Assembly: GCA_964036045.1 (NCBI GenBank)
Contig: OZ038381.1
Location: 142,142,096-142,206,095 of the forward strand
Length of the DNA stretch: 64,000 nucleotides
Reading direction: 5' to 3'
Source: Eutreptiella sp. 'Long Island Sound 2002'
Taxonomy: Eukaryota > Euglenozoa > Euglenophyceae > Eutreptiales > Eutreptiaceae
A program made the position numbers and the translations under genes. A model generated the notes under the pieces. That model was not told the DNA's origin and did not search any database. It was given only the letters and a program-made list of their open reading frames with translations. Positions 46,301-61,370 of this stretch are shown here, in pieces. Numbering within the stretch: position 1 is the first letter of the stretch; every line of letters begins with the position of its first letter.

Positions 46301-49030
46301 ATTTGGGGGGCCTACACACCCAAAATATTTGACGGATGTATGTCCATCAAATATTTGACGCATGCCCATGCGTCAGTTATCTGGGGGGTGTAGACCCCCC
46401 AAATATTTGACGGATTTATGTCCGTCAAATATTTGGGGGGTCTACACCCCGAAAATATTTGACAGATGTATGTCCGTCAAATATTTGGGGGGTCTACACC
46501 CCAAACATATTTGACCGATGTATGTCCGTCAAACATTTGACGCATGTCCATGCGTCAGTTATCTGGGAGGTCTACACCCCCAAATTGTTTGACGGATGTA
46601 TGTGCGTCAAATATTTTGGGGGTGTAGACCCCCCAAAATTGGGGGTATTTGGGGGGTCTACACCCCCAAGATGGTTGACGGATGTATGTCCGTCAAATAT
46701 TTGACGCATGCCCTTGCGTCAGTTATCTTGGGGGTGTAGACCTCCCAAATATTTGACGGATGTATGTCCGTCAAATATTTGGGGGGTCTACATCCCGAAA
46801 ATATTTGACGGATGTATGTCCGTCAAATATTTGGGGGGTCTACACCCTCAAAATATTTGACGGATGTATGTCGCAAATATTTGACGCATGCCCATGCGTC
46901 AGTTATCTGGGGGGTGTAGACCTCCCAAATATTTGACGGATGTATGTCCGTCAAACATTTAGGGGGTCTAGACCCCGAAAATATTTGACGGATGTATGTC
47001 CGTCAAATATTTGGGGGGTCTACACCCCCAAAATATTTGACGGATGTATGTCCGTCAAATATTTGACGCATGTCCATGCGTCGGTTATCTGGGGGGTGTA
47101 GACCCCTAAAATATTTGACGGATGTATGTCCGTCAAATATTTGGCGGGTCTACACACCCAAAATATTTGACGGATGTATGTCCGTCGAATATTTGGGGGG
47201 TCTACACCCCCAAAATATTTGACGGATATATGTCCGTCAAATATTTGACGCATGCCCATGCGTTAGTTATCTGGGGGTTGTAGTCCCCCACAATATTTGA
47301 CGGGTGTATGTCCGTCAAATATTTGACGCATGCCCATGCGTCAGTTATCTTGGGGGTGTAGACCTCCCAAATATTTGACGGATGTATGTCTTTCAAATAT
47401 TTGGGGGCTCTACATCCCAAAAATATTTGACGAATGTATGTCCGTCAAATATTTGGGGGGTCTACACCCCCAAAATATTTGACGGATGTATGTCCGTCAA
47501 ATATTTGACGCATGCCCATGCTTCAGTTATCTGAGGGCTGTAGACCCCCAAAATATTTGACGGATGTATGTCCGTCAAATATTTGACGCATGCCCTTGCG
47601 TCAGTTATCTTGGGGGTGTACACCTCCCAAATATTTGACGGATGTATGTCTGTCAAATATTTGGGGGGTCTACATCCCGAAAATATTTGACGGATGTATG
47701 TCCGTCAAATATTTGGGGGGTCTACACCCTCAAAATATTTGACGGATGTATGTCGCAAATATTTGACGCATGCCCATGCGTCAGTTATCTGGGGGGTGTA
47801 GACCCCCCAAATATTTGACGGATGTATGTCCGTCAAACATTTAGGGGGTCTAGACCCCGAAAATATTTGACGGATGTATGTCCGTCAAATATTTGGGGGG
47901 TCTACACCCCCAAAATATTTGACGGATGTATGTCCGTCAAATATTTGACGCATGTCCATGCGTCAGTTATCTGGGGGGTGTAGACCCCTAAAATATTTGA
48001 CGGATGTATGTCCGTCAAATATTTGGGGGGTCTACACCCCGAAAATATTTGACGGATGTATGTCCGTCAAATATTTGGCGGGTCTACACACCCAAAATAT
48101 TCGACGGATGTATGTCCGTCGAATATTTGGGGGGTCTACACCCCCAAAATATTTGACGGATGTATGTCCGTCAAATATTTGGGGGGTCTACACCCGCAAA
48201 ATATTTGACGGATGTATGTCCGTCAAATATTTGACGCATGCCCATGCGTCAGTTATTTGGGGGTGGAGACCCCTAAAATATTTGACGGATGTATGTCCGT
48301 CAAATATTTGGGTGGTCTACACCCCCAAAATATTTGACGGCTGTATGTCCGTCAAATATTTGACGCATGCCCATGCGTCAGTTATCTGCAGGGTGTAGAC
48401 CCCCAAAATATTTGACGGATGTATGTCCGTCAAATATTTGGGGGGTCTACATCCGCAAAATATTTCACGGATGTAGGTCCGTCAAATATTTGGGGGGCCT
48501 ACACACCAAAAAAATTTGACGGCTGTATGTCCGTCAAATATTTGACGCATGCCCATGCGTCAGTTATCTGCAGGGTGTAGACCCCCAAAATATTTGACGG
48601 ATGTATGTCCGTCAAAAATATTTGGGGGGTCTTCACCCCCAAAGAATTGGACGGATGTATGTCGGTCAAATATTTGACGCGTGCCCATGTGTCAGTTATC
48701 TGGGGGGTGTAGACCCCCCAAATATTTGACGGATTTATGTCCGTCAAATATTTGGGGGGTCTACACCCCGAAAATATTTGACGGATGTATGACCGTCAAA
48801 TATTTGGGGGGTCTACACCCCAAACATATTTGACCGATGTATGTCCGTCAAACATTTGACGCATGTCCATGCGTCAGTTATCTGGGAGGTCTACACCCCC
48901 AAATTGTTTGAGGGATGTATGTGCGTCAAATATTTGGGGGGTCTACACCCCGAAAATATTTGACGGATGTATGCCCGTCAAATATTTGGGGGGTCTACAT
49001 CCCGAAAATATTTGACGGATGTATGTCCGT
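43400..49030. repeat. 2813-bp tandem segmental duplication
   Basis: Two successive nearly identical blocks. Rare variants such as CAAAATTGGGGGTATTTGGG (near 43831 and 46644) and the unit ATATTCGACGGA...TCCGTCGAATAT (45283 and 48096) recur exactly 2813 bp apart. Confidence 0.8.
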
Positions 49031-52000
49031 CAAATCTTTGGGGGCTCTACACCCCCAAAAAATTTGAAAGGATGTATCCCCGTCAAATATTTGGGGGGTC
49101 TACACCCCGAAAATATTTGACGGATGTATGTCCGTCAAATATTTGCTGCATGCCCATGCGTCAGTTATCTGGGGGGTGTAGACCCCCAAAAAATTTGACG
49201 GATGCATGTCCGTCAAATATTTGGGGGGTCTACACCCCCAAAATATTAGACGGATGTATAACCGTCAAATATTTGACGCATGCCAATGCGTCAGCTATCT
49301 GGGGGGTGTAGACCCCAAAAATATTTGACGGATGTATGTCAATGATATATTTGGGTGGTCTACAGCCCCAAAATATTTGACGGATGTATGTCCGTCAAAT
49401 ATTTGACGCATGCCCATGCGTCAGTTATCTGGGGGGTGTAGACCCCCAAAATAATTGACGGATGTATGTCCGTCAAACATTGAGGGGGTCTACACCCGCA
49501 AAATATTTGACGGATGTATGTGCGTCAAATATTTGGGGGGTCTACAGCCCCAAAATATTTGACGGATGTATGTCCGTCAAATATTTGACGCATGCGCATG
49601 CGTCAGTTATCTGGGGGGTGTAGACCCCCAAAATATTTGACGGATGTATGCCCGTCAAATATTTGGGGGGTCTACACCCCCGAAATATTTGACGGATGTA
49701 TGTCCGTCAAATGTTTGGGGGGTCTACACCCCGAAAAATTTTGACGGATGTATGTGCGTCAAATATTTGGGGGGTCTACACCCCCAAAATATTTGACGGA
49801 TGTATGTCCGTCAAATATTTGCCGCATGCCCTTGCGTCAGTTATCTTGGGGGTGTAGACCTCCCAAATATTTGACGGATGTATGTCCGTCAAATATTTGG
49901 GGGGTCTACATCCCGAAAATATTTGACGGATGTATGTCCGTCAAATATTTGGGGGGTCTACACCCTCAAAATATTTGACGGATGTATGTCGCAAATATTT
50001 GACGCATGCCCATGCGTTGATTATCTGGGGGGTGTAGACCCCCAAAATATTTGACGGATGTATGTCCGTCAAACATTGAGGGGGTCTAGACCCCGAAAAT
50101 ATTTGACGGATGTATGTCCGTCAAATATTTGGGGGGTCTACAGCCCCAAAATATTTGACGGCTGTATGTCCGTCAAATATTTGACGCATGTCCATGCGTC
50201 AGTTATCTGGGGGGTGTAGACCCCTAAAATATTTGACGGATGTATGTCCGTCAAATATTTGGGGGGTCTACACCCCCAAAATATTTGCCGGATGTATGTC
50301 CGTCAAATATTTGGGTGGTCTACACCCCCAAAATATTTGACGGCTGTATGTCCGTCAAATATTTGACGCATGCCCATGCGTCAGTTATCTGCAGGGTGTA
50401 GACCCCCAAAATATTTGACGGATGTATGTCCGTCAAATATTTGGGGGGTCTACATCCGCAAAATATTTGACGGATGTATGTCCGTCAAATATTTGGGGGG
50501 TCTACACCCCCAAAATATTTGACGGATGTATGTCCGTCAAATATTTGACGCATGCCCATGCGTCAGTTATCTGCAGGGTGTAGACCCCCAAAATATTTGA
50601 CGGATGTATGTCCGTCAAATATTTGGGGGGCCTACACAACCAAAATATTTGACGGATGTATGTCCATCAAATATTTGACGCATGCCCATGCGTCAGTTAT
50701 CTGGGGGGTGTAGACCCCCAAAATATTTGACGGATGTATGTCCGTCAAATATTTGGCACGTGCCCATGTGTCAGTTATCTGGGGGGTGTAGACCCCCCAA
50801 ATATTTGACGGATTTATGTCCGTCAAATATTTGGGGGGTCTACACCCCGAAAATATTTGACGGATGTATGTCCGTCAAATATTTGGGGGGTCTACAACCC
50901 AAACATATTTGACCGATGTATGTCCGTAAAATATTTGACGCATGTCCATGCGTCAGTTATCTGGGAGGTCTACACCCCCAAATTGTTTGACGGATGTATG
51001 TGCGTCAAATATTTTGGGGGTGTAGACCCCCCAAAATTGGGAGTATTTGGGGGGTCTACACCCCCAAGATATTTGACGGATGCATGTCCGTCAAATATTT
51101 GACGCATGTCCATGCGTCAGTTATCTGGGGGGTGTAGACCCCCAAAATATTTGAGGGATGTATGCCCGTCAAATATTTGGGGGGTCTACACCCCGAAAAT
51201 ATTTGACGGATGTATGCCCGTCAAATATTTGGGGGGTCTACACCCCGAAAATATTTGACGGATGTAAGTCCGTCAAATATTTGGGGGGTCTACACCCCCA
51301 AAAAATTTGAAAGGATGCATCTCCGTCAAATATTTGGGGGGTCTACACCCCGAAAATATTTGACGGATGTATGTCCGTCAAATATTTGCTGCATGCCCAT
51401 GCGTCAGTTATCTGGGGGGTGTAGACCCCCCAAATATTTGACGAATGCATTTCCGTCAGATATTTGGGGGGTCTACACCCCCAAAATATTAGACGGATGT
51501 ATGTCCGTCAAATATTTGACGCATGCCAATGTGTCAGCTATCTGGGGGGTGTAGACCCCAAAAATATTTGACGGATGTATGTCCATGAAATATTTGGGTG
51601 GTCTACACCCCCAAAATATTTGACGGATGTATGTCCGTCAAATATTTGACGCATGCCCATGCGTCAGTTATCTGGGGGGTGTAGACCCCCAAAATATTTG
51701 ACGGATGTATGTCCGTCAAACATTGAGGGGGTCTACACCCGCAAAATATTTGACGGATGTATGTCCGTCAAATATTTGGGGGGTCTACAGCCCCAAAATA
51801 TTTGACGGATGTATGTCCGTCAAATATTTGACGCATGTCCATGTGTCAGTTAGCTGGGGGGTGTAGACCCCCAAATGACGGCTGTATGTCCGTCAAATAT
51901 TTGACGCATGCCCATGCGTCAGTTATCCTGGGGGTGTAGACCTCCCAAATATTTGACGGATGTATGTCCGTCAAATATTTGGGGGGTCTACACCGCCAAA

Positions 52001-54129
52001 ATATTTGACGGATGTATGTCCGTCAAATGTTTGGGGGGTCTACACCCCGAAAAAATTTGACGGATGTATGTGCGTCAAATATATGGGGGGTCTACACCCC
52101 GGAAATATTTGACAGATGTATGTCCGTCAAATGTTTGGGGGGTCTACACCCCGAAAAAATTTGACGGATGTATGTGCGTCAAACATATGGGGGGTCTACA
52201 CCCCAAAAATATTTGACGGATGTATGACCGTCAAATATTTGGGGGGTCTACACCCTCAAAATATTTGACTGATGTATGTCCGTCAAATATTTGACGCATG
52301 TCCATGTGTCAGTTAGGTGGGGGATGTAGACCCCAAAAATATTTGACGGCTGTATGTCCGTCAAATATTTGACGCATGCCCATGCGTCAGTTATCTGGGG
52401 GGTGTAGACCCCCAAAATATTTGACGGATGTATGTCCGTTAAATATTTGGGGGGTCTACACCCCCAAAATATTTGACGGATGTATGTCCCTCAAATATTT
52501 GGGTGGTCTACACCCCCCAAATATTGGACGGATGTATGTCCGTCAAATATTTGACGCATGCCCATGCGTCAGTCATCTGCGGGGTTGTAGTCACCCAAAA
52601 TATTTGACGGATGTATGTCCGTCAAATATTTGGGGGTTTTTCACCCCCAAAGAATTTGACGGATGTATGTCGGTCAAATATTTGACGCGTGCCCATGCGT
52701 CAGTTATCTGGGGGTGTAGTCCCCCCAAATATTTGACGGATGTATGTCCGTCAAATGTTTGGGGGGTCTACACCCCGAAAATATTTGACGGATGTATGTC
52801 CGTCAAATATTTGGGGGGTCTACAGCCCCGAAATATTTGACGGATGTATGTCCGTCAAATATTTGGGGGGTCTACACCCCGAAAATATTTGACGGATGTA
52901 TGCCCGTCAAATATTTGGGGGGGGTCTACGTCCCGAAAATATTTGACGGATGTATGTCCGTCAAATATTTGGGGGGTCTACACCCCCAAAATATTTGAAA
53001 GGATGTATGTCCGTCAAATATTTGCAGGGTCTACACCCCGAAAATATTTGACGGATGTATGTCCGTCAAATATTTGGGGGGTCTACACCCCAAAAATATT
53101 TGACGAGTGTATGTCCGTCAAATACTTGCTGCATGCCCATGCGTCAGTTATCTGGGGGGTGTAGACCCCCAAAATATTTGACGGATGTATGTCCGTCAAA
53201 CATTGAGGGGGTCTACACCCGCAAAATATTTGACGGATGTATGTCCGTCAAATATTTGGGGGGTCTACAGCCCCAAAATATTTGACGGATGTATGTCCGT
53301 CAAATATTTGACGCATGTCCATGTGTCAGTTAGCTGGGGGGTGTAGACCCCCAAATGACGGCTGTATGTCCGTCAAATATTTGACGCATGCCCATGCGTC
53401 AGTTATCCTAGGGGTGTAGACCTCCCAAATATTTGACGGATGTATGTGCGTCAAATATTTGGGGGGTCTACACCCCCAAAATATTTGACGGATGTATGTC
53501 CGTCAAATGTTTGGGGGGTCTACACCCCCAAAATATTTGACGGATGTATGTCCGTCAAACGTTTGGGGGGTCTACACCCCGAAAAAATTTGACGGATGTA
53601 TGTGCGTCAAACATATGGGAGGTCTACAACCCCAAAATATTTGACGGATGTATGACCGTCAAATATTTGGGGGGTCTACACCCTCAAAATATTTGACTGA
53701 TGTATGTCCGTCAAATATTTGACGCATGTCCATGTGTCAGTTAGGTGGGGGATGTAGACCCCCAAAATATTTGACGGCTGTATGTCCGTCAAATATTTGA
53801 CGCATGCCCATGCATCAGTTATCTGGGGGGTGTAGACCCCCAAAATATTTGACGGATGTATGTCCGTTAAATATTTGGGGGGTCTACACCCCCAAAATAT
53901 TTGACGGATGTATGTCCCTCAAATATTTGGGTGGTCTACACCCCCCAAATATTTGACGGATGTATGTCCGTCAAATATTTGGGAGTTTTACACCCCCAAA
54001 GAATTTGACGGATGTATGTCGGTCAAATATTTGACGCGTGCCCATGCGTCAGTTATCTGGGGGTGTAGACCCCCCAAATATTTGACGGATGTATGTCCGT
54101 CAAATATCTGGGGGGTCTACACCCCGAAA

Positions 54130-57100
54130 ATATTTGACGGATGTATGTCCGTCAAATATTTGGGGGGTCTACAGCCCCGAAATATTTGACGGATGTATGT
54201 CCGTCAAATATTTGGGTGGTCTACACCCCGAAAATATTTGACGGATGTATGCCCGTCAAATATTTGGGGGGGGTCTACGACCCGAAAATATTTGACGGAT
54301 GTATGTCCGTCAAATATTTGGGGGGTCTACACCCCCAAAATATTTGAAAGGATGTATGTCCGTCAAATATTTGCAGGGTCTACACCCCGAAAATATTTGA
54401 CGGATGTTCGTCCGTCAAATATTTGGGGGGTCTACACCCCAAAAAATATTTGACGAGTGTATGTCCGTCAAATACTTGCTGCATGCCCATGCGTCAGTTA
54501 TCTGGGGGTTGTAGACCCCCAGAATATTCGACGGATGTATGTGCGTCAAGCGTTTAGGGGGTCTACACTCCGAAAATATTTGACGGATGTATGTCCGTCA
54601 AATATTTGGGTGGTCTACACCCCCCGAATATTTGACGGATGTATGTCCGTCAAATATTTGACGCATGCCCATGCGTCAGTCATCTGCGGGGTTGTACTCA
54701 CCCAAAATATTTCACGGATATATGTCCGTCAAATATTTGGGGGGTTTTCACCCCCAAAGAATTTGACGGATGTATGTCGGTCAAATATTTGACGCGTGCC
54801 CATGCGTCAGTTATCTGGGGGTGTAGACCCCCCAAATATGTGACGGATGTATGTCCGTCAAATATTTGGGGGGTCTACACCCCGAAAATATTTGACGGAT
54901 GTATGTCCGTCAAATATTTGGGGGGTCTACAGCCCCAAAATATTTGACGGATGTATGTCTGTCAAATATTTGACGCATGTCCATGCGTCCGTTATTTGGG
55001 GTGTGTAGACCCCCAAAATATTTGAAGGATGTATGCCCGTCAAATATTTGGGGGGGGTCTACACCCCCAAAATATTTGAAAGGATGTATGTCCGTCAAAT
55101 ATTTGCAGGGTCTACACCCCGAAAATATTTGACGGATGTATGTCCGTCAAATATTTGGGGGGTCTACACCCCAAAAATATTTGACGGATGTATGTCCGTC
55201 AAATATTTGCTGCATGCCCATGCGTCAGTTATCTGGGGGGTGTAGACCCCCAAAATATTTGACGGATGCATGTCCGTCAAATATTTGGGGGGTCTACAAC
55301 CCCAAAATATTTGACGGATATATGTCCGTCAAATATTTGACGCATGCCCATGCGTCAGCTATCTGGGGGGTGTAGACCCCCAAAATATTTGACGGATGTA
55401 TGTCCGTCAAATATTTGGCGGGTCTACACCCCCAAAAAATTTGACGGATGTATGTCCGTCAAACATTGAGGGGGTCTACACCCGCAAAATATTTGACGGA
55501 TGTATGTCCGTCAAATATTTGGGGGGTCTACAGCCCCACAAATATTTGACGGATGTATGTCCGTGAAATATTTGACGCATATCCATGTGTGAGTTAGCTG
55601 GGGGGTGTAGACCCCCAAAACATTTGACGGCTGTATGTCCGTCAAAAATTTGACGCATGCCCATGCGTCAGTTATCTGCGGGCTGTAGACCCCCAAAACA
55701 TTTGACGGATGTATGTGCGTCAAATATATGGGGGGTCTACACCCCCAAAATATTTGACGGATGTATGTCCGTCAAATATTTGGGGGGTCTACACCCTCAA
55801 AATATTTGACGGATGTATGTCCGTCAAATATTTGACGCATGCCCATGTGTTAGTTATATGGGGGGTGTAGACCCCCAAAATATTTGACGGATGTATGTGC
55901 GTCAAACATTTAGGGGGTCTACACCCCCAAAATATTTGACGGATGTATGTCCGTCCAATATTTGACGCATGTCCATGTGTCAGTTATTTGGGGGGTGTAG
56001 ACCCCCAAAATATTTGACGGATGTATGTCCGTCAAATATTTGACGCATGACCATGCGTCAATTATCTTGGGGGTGTAGAACCCCAAATATTTGACGGATG
56101 TATGTCCGTCAAATATTTGGGGGGTCTACAGCCCAAAAATATTTGACGGATGTATGTCCGTCAAATATTTGGGGGGTCTACACCCCGGAAATATTTGACG
56201 GTTGTATGTCCGTCAAATATTTGCTGCATGGCCATGCGTCAGTTATATGGGGGATGTAGACCCCCAAAATATTTGACGGATGTATGTCCGTCAAATATTT
56301 GGGGGGTCTACACCCCGAAGATATTTGACGGATGTATGTCCGTCAAATATTTGGGGGGTCTACACCCCCAAAATATTTGACGGATGTATGTCCGTCAAAT
56401 ATTTGGGGGGTCTACACCCCGGAAATATTTGACAGATGTATGTCTGTCAAATGCTTGGGGGGTCTACACCCCAAAAACATTTGACGGATGTATGTCCCTC
56501 AAATATTTGACGCATGCCCATGCGTCAGACATCTGGGGGGTGTAGACCCCCAAAATATTTGAAAGGATGTATGTCCGTCAAATGTTTGGGGGGTCTACAC
56601 CCCGAAAATATGTGACGGGTGTATGTCGTCAAATATTTGGGGGGTCTACACCCCCAAAATATTTGACGGTGTATGTCCGTCAAATGTTTGGGGGGTGTAC
56701 ACCCCAGAAATATTTGACGGCTGTATGTCCGTCAAATATTTGCTGCATGCCCATGCGTCAGTTATCTGGGGGGTGTAGACCCCCAAAATATTTGACGGAT
56801 GTATGTCCGGCAAATATTTGGGGGGTCTACACCCGCAAAATATTAGACGGATGTATGTCCGTCAAATATTTGACGCATGCCCATGCGTCAGTTAACTGGG
56901 GGGTGTAGACCCCCAAAATATTTGACGGATGTATGTCCGTCAAACATTTGGGGGGTCTACACCCCCAAAGCATTTGACATATGTACGTCCGTCAAATTTT
57001 TGACGCATGCCCATGCGTCAGTTATCTGGGGGGTGTAGACCCCCAAAATATTTGACGGATGTATGTCCGACCAATCTTTGGGGGGTATACACCCCCAAAA

Positions 57101-60100
57101 CATTCGACGGATGTATGTCCGTCAAATGTTTGGGGGGCGTACAACCCCAAAATATTTGACGGATGTATGTCCGTCAAATGTTTGGGGGGTCTACACCCTC
57201 AAAATATTTGACGGATGTATGTCCGTCAAATATTTGACGCATGTCCATGTGTGAGTTAGCTGGGGGGTGTAGACCCCCAAAATATTTGACGGCTGTATGT
57301 CCGTCAAAAATTTGACGCATGCCCATGCGTCAGTTATCTGCGGGCTGTAGACCCCCAAAACATTTGACGGATGTATGTGCGTCAAATATATGGGGGGTCT
57401 ACACCCCCAAAATATTTGACGGATGTATGTCCGTCAAATATTTGACGCATGCCCATGTGTTAGTTATATGGGGGGTGTAGACCCCCAAAATATTTGACGG
57501 ATGTATGTGCGTCAAACATTTAGGGGGTCTACACCCCCAAAATATTTGACGGATGTATGTCCGTCCAATATTTGACGCATGTCCATGTGTCAGTTATTTG
57601 GGGGGTGTAGACCCCAAAAATATTTGACGGATGTATGTCCGTCAAATATTTGACGCATGACCATGCGTCAATTATCTTGGGGGTGTAGAACCCCAAATAT
57701 TTGACGGATGTATGTCCGTCAAATATTTGGGGGGTCTACAGCCCAAAAATATTTGACGGATGTATGTCCGTCAAATATTTGGGGGGTCTACAGCCCCGAA
57801 ATATTTGACGGATGTATGTCCGTCAAATATTTGGGTGGTCTACACCCCGAAAATATTTGACGGATGTATGCCCGTCAAATATTTGGGGGGGGTCTACGAC
57901 CCGAAAATATTTGACGGATGTATGTCCGTCAAATATTTGGGGGGTCTACACCCCCAAAATATTTGAAAGGATGTATGTCCGTCAAATATTTGCAGGGTCT
58001 ACACCCCGAAAATATTTGACGGATGTTCGTCCGTCAAATATTTGGGGGGTCTACACCCCAAAAAATATTTGACGAGTGTATGTCCGTCAAATACTTGCTG
58101 CATGCCCATGCGTCAGTTATCTGGGGGTTGTAGACCCCCAGAATATTCGACGGATGTATGTGCGTCAAGCGTTTAGGGGGTCTACACTCCGAAAATAATT
58201 GACGGATGTATGTCCGTCAAATATTTGGGTGGTCTACACCCCCCGAATATTTGACGGATGTATGTCCGTCAAATATTTGACGCATGCCCATGCGTCAGTC
58301 ATCTGCGGGGTTGTACTCACCCAAAATATTTCACGGATATATGTCCGTCAAATATTTGGGGGGTTTTCACCCCCAAAGAATTTGACGGATGTATGTCGGT
58401 CAAATATTTGACGCGTGCCCATGCGTCAGTTATCTGGGGGTGTAGACCCCCCAAATATGTGACGGATGTATGTCCGTCAAATATTTGGGGGGTCTACACC
58501 CCGAAAATATTTGACGGATGTATGTCCGTCAAATATTTGGGGGGTCTACAGCCCCAAAATATTTGACGGATGTATGTCTGTCAAATATTTGACGCATGTC
58601 CATGCGTCCGTTATTTGGGGTGTGTAGACCCCCAAAATATTTGAAGGATGTATGCCCGTCAAATATTTGGGGGGGGTCTACACCCCCAAAATATTTGAAA
58701 GGATGTATGTCTGTCAAATATTTGCAGGGTCTACACCCCGAAAATATTTGACGGATGTATGTCCGTCAAATATTTGGGGGGTCTACACCCCAAAAATATT
58801 TGACGGATGTATGTCCGTCAAATATTTGCTGCATGCCCATGCGTCAGTTATCTGGGGGGTGTAGACCCCCAAAATATTTGACGGATGCATGTCCGTCAAA
58901 TATTTGGGGGGTCTACAACCCCAAAATATTTGACGGATATATGTCCGTCAAATATTTGACGCATGCCCATGCGTCAGCTATCTGGGGGGTGTAGACCCCC
59001 AAAATATTTGACGGATGTATGTCCGTCAAATATTTGGCGGGTCTACACCCCCAAAAAATTTGACGGATGTATGTCCGTCAAACATTGAGGGGGTCTACAC
59101 CCGCAAAATATTTGACGGATGTATGTCCGTCAAATATTTGGGGGGTCTACAGCCCCACAAATATTTGACGGATGTATGTCCGTGAAATATTTGACGCATA
59201 TCCATGTGTGAGTTAGCTGGGGGGTGTAGACCCCCAAAACATTTGACGGCTGTATGTCCGTCAAAAATTTGACGCATGCCCATGCGTCAGTTATCTGCGG
59301 GCTGTAGACCCCCAAAACATTTGACGGATGTATGTGCGTCAAATATATGGGGGGTCTACACCCCCAAAATATTTGACGGATGTATGTCCGTCAAATATTT
59401 GGGGGGTCTACACCCTCAAAATATTTGACGGATGTATGTCCGTCAAATATTTGACGCATGCCCATGTGTTAGTTATATGGGGGGTGTAGACCCCCAAAAT
59501 ATTTGACGGATGTATGTGCGTCAAACATTTAGGGGGTCTACACCCCCAAAATATTTGACGGATGTATGTCCGTCCAATATTTGACGCATGTCCATGTGTC
59601 AGTTATTTGGGGGGTGTAGACCCCCAAAATATTTGACGGATGTATGTCCGTCAAATATTTGACGCATGACCATGCGTCAATTATCTTGGGGGTGTAGAAC
59701 CCCAAATATTTGACGGATGTATGTCCGTCAAATATTTGGGGGGTCTACAGCCCAAAAATATTTGACGGATGTATGTCCGTCAAATATTTGGGGGGTCTAC
59801 ACCCCGGAAATATTTGACGGTTGTATGTCCGTCAAATATTTGCTGCATGGCCATGCGTCAGTTATATGGGGGATGTAGACCCCCAAAATATTTGACGGAT
59901 GTATGTCCGTCAAATATTTGGGGGGTCTACACCCCGAAGATATTTGACGGATGTATGTCCGTCAAATATTTGGGGGGTCTACACCCCCAAAATATTTGAC
60001 GGATGTATGTCCGTCAAATATTTGGGGGGTCTACACCCCGGAAATATTTGACAGATGTATGTCTGTCAAATGCTTGGGGGGTCTACACCCCAAAAACATT

Positions 60101-61370
60101 TGACGGATGTATGTCCCTCAAATATTTGACGCATGCCCATGCGTCAGACATCTGGGGGGTGTAGACCCCCAAAATATTTGAAAGGATGTATGTCCGTCAA
60201 ATGTTTGGGGGGTCTACACCCCGAAAATATGTGACGGGTGTATGTCGTCAAATATTTGGGGGGTCTACACCCCCAAAATATTTGACGGTGTATGTCCGTC
60301 AAATGTTTGGGGGGTGTACACCCCAGAAATATTTGACGGCTGTATGTCCGTCAAATATTTGCTGCATGCCCATGCGTCAGTTATCTGGGGGGTGTAGACC
60401 CCCAAAATATTTGACGGATGTATGTCCGGCAAATATTTGGGGGGTCTACACCCGCAAAATATTAGACGGATGTATGTCCGTCAAATATTTGACGCATGCC
60501 CATGCGTCAGTTAACTGGGGGGTGTAGACCCCCAAAATATTTGACGGATGTATGTCCGTCAAACATTTGGGGGGTCTACACCCCCAAAGCATTTGACGTA
60601 TGTACGTCCGTCAAATTTTTGACGCATGCCCATGCGTCAGTTATCTGGGGGGTGTAGACCCCCAAAATATTTGACGGATGTATGTCCGACCAATCTTTGG
60701 GGGGTATACACCCCCAAAACATTCGACGGATGTATGTCCGTCAAATGTTTGGGGGGCGTACAACCCCAAAATATTTGACGGATGTATGTCCGTCAAATGT
60801 TTGGGGGGTCTACACCCTCAAAATATTTGACGGATGTATGTCCGTCAAATATTTGACGCATGTCCATGTGTGAGTTAGCTGGGGGGTGTAGACCCCCAAA
60901 ATATTTGACGGCTGTATGTCCGTCAAAAATTTGACGCATGCCCATGCGTCAGTTATCTGCGGGCTGTAGACCCCCAAAACATTTGACGGATGTATGTGCG
61001 TCAAATATATGGGGGGTCTACACCCCCAAAATATTTGACGGATGTATGTCCGTCAAATATTTGACGCATGCCCATGTGTTAGTTATATGGGGGGTGTAGA
61101 CCCCCAAAATATTTGACGGATGTATGTGCGTCAAACATTTAGGGGGTCTACACCCCCAAAATATTTGACGGATGTATGTCCGTCCAATATTTGACGCATG
61201 TCCATGTGTCAGTTATTTGGGGGGTGTAGACCCCAAAAATATTTGACGGATGTATGTCCGTCAAATATTTGACGCATGACCATGCGTCAATTATCTTGGG
61301 GGTGTAGAACCCCAAATATTTGACGGATGTATGTCCGTCAAATATTTGGGGGGTCTACAGCCCAAAAATA
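54130..61370. repeat. 3619-bp tandem segmental duplication
   Basis: Block 54130-57748 is repeated at 57749-61367 with very few changes (for example GACATATGTACG at 56966 against GACGTATGTACG at 60585). Part of the block recurs once more from about 61321. Confidence 0.8.
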
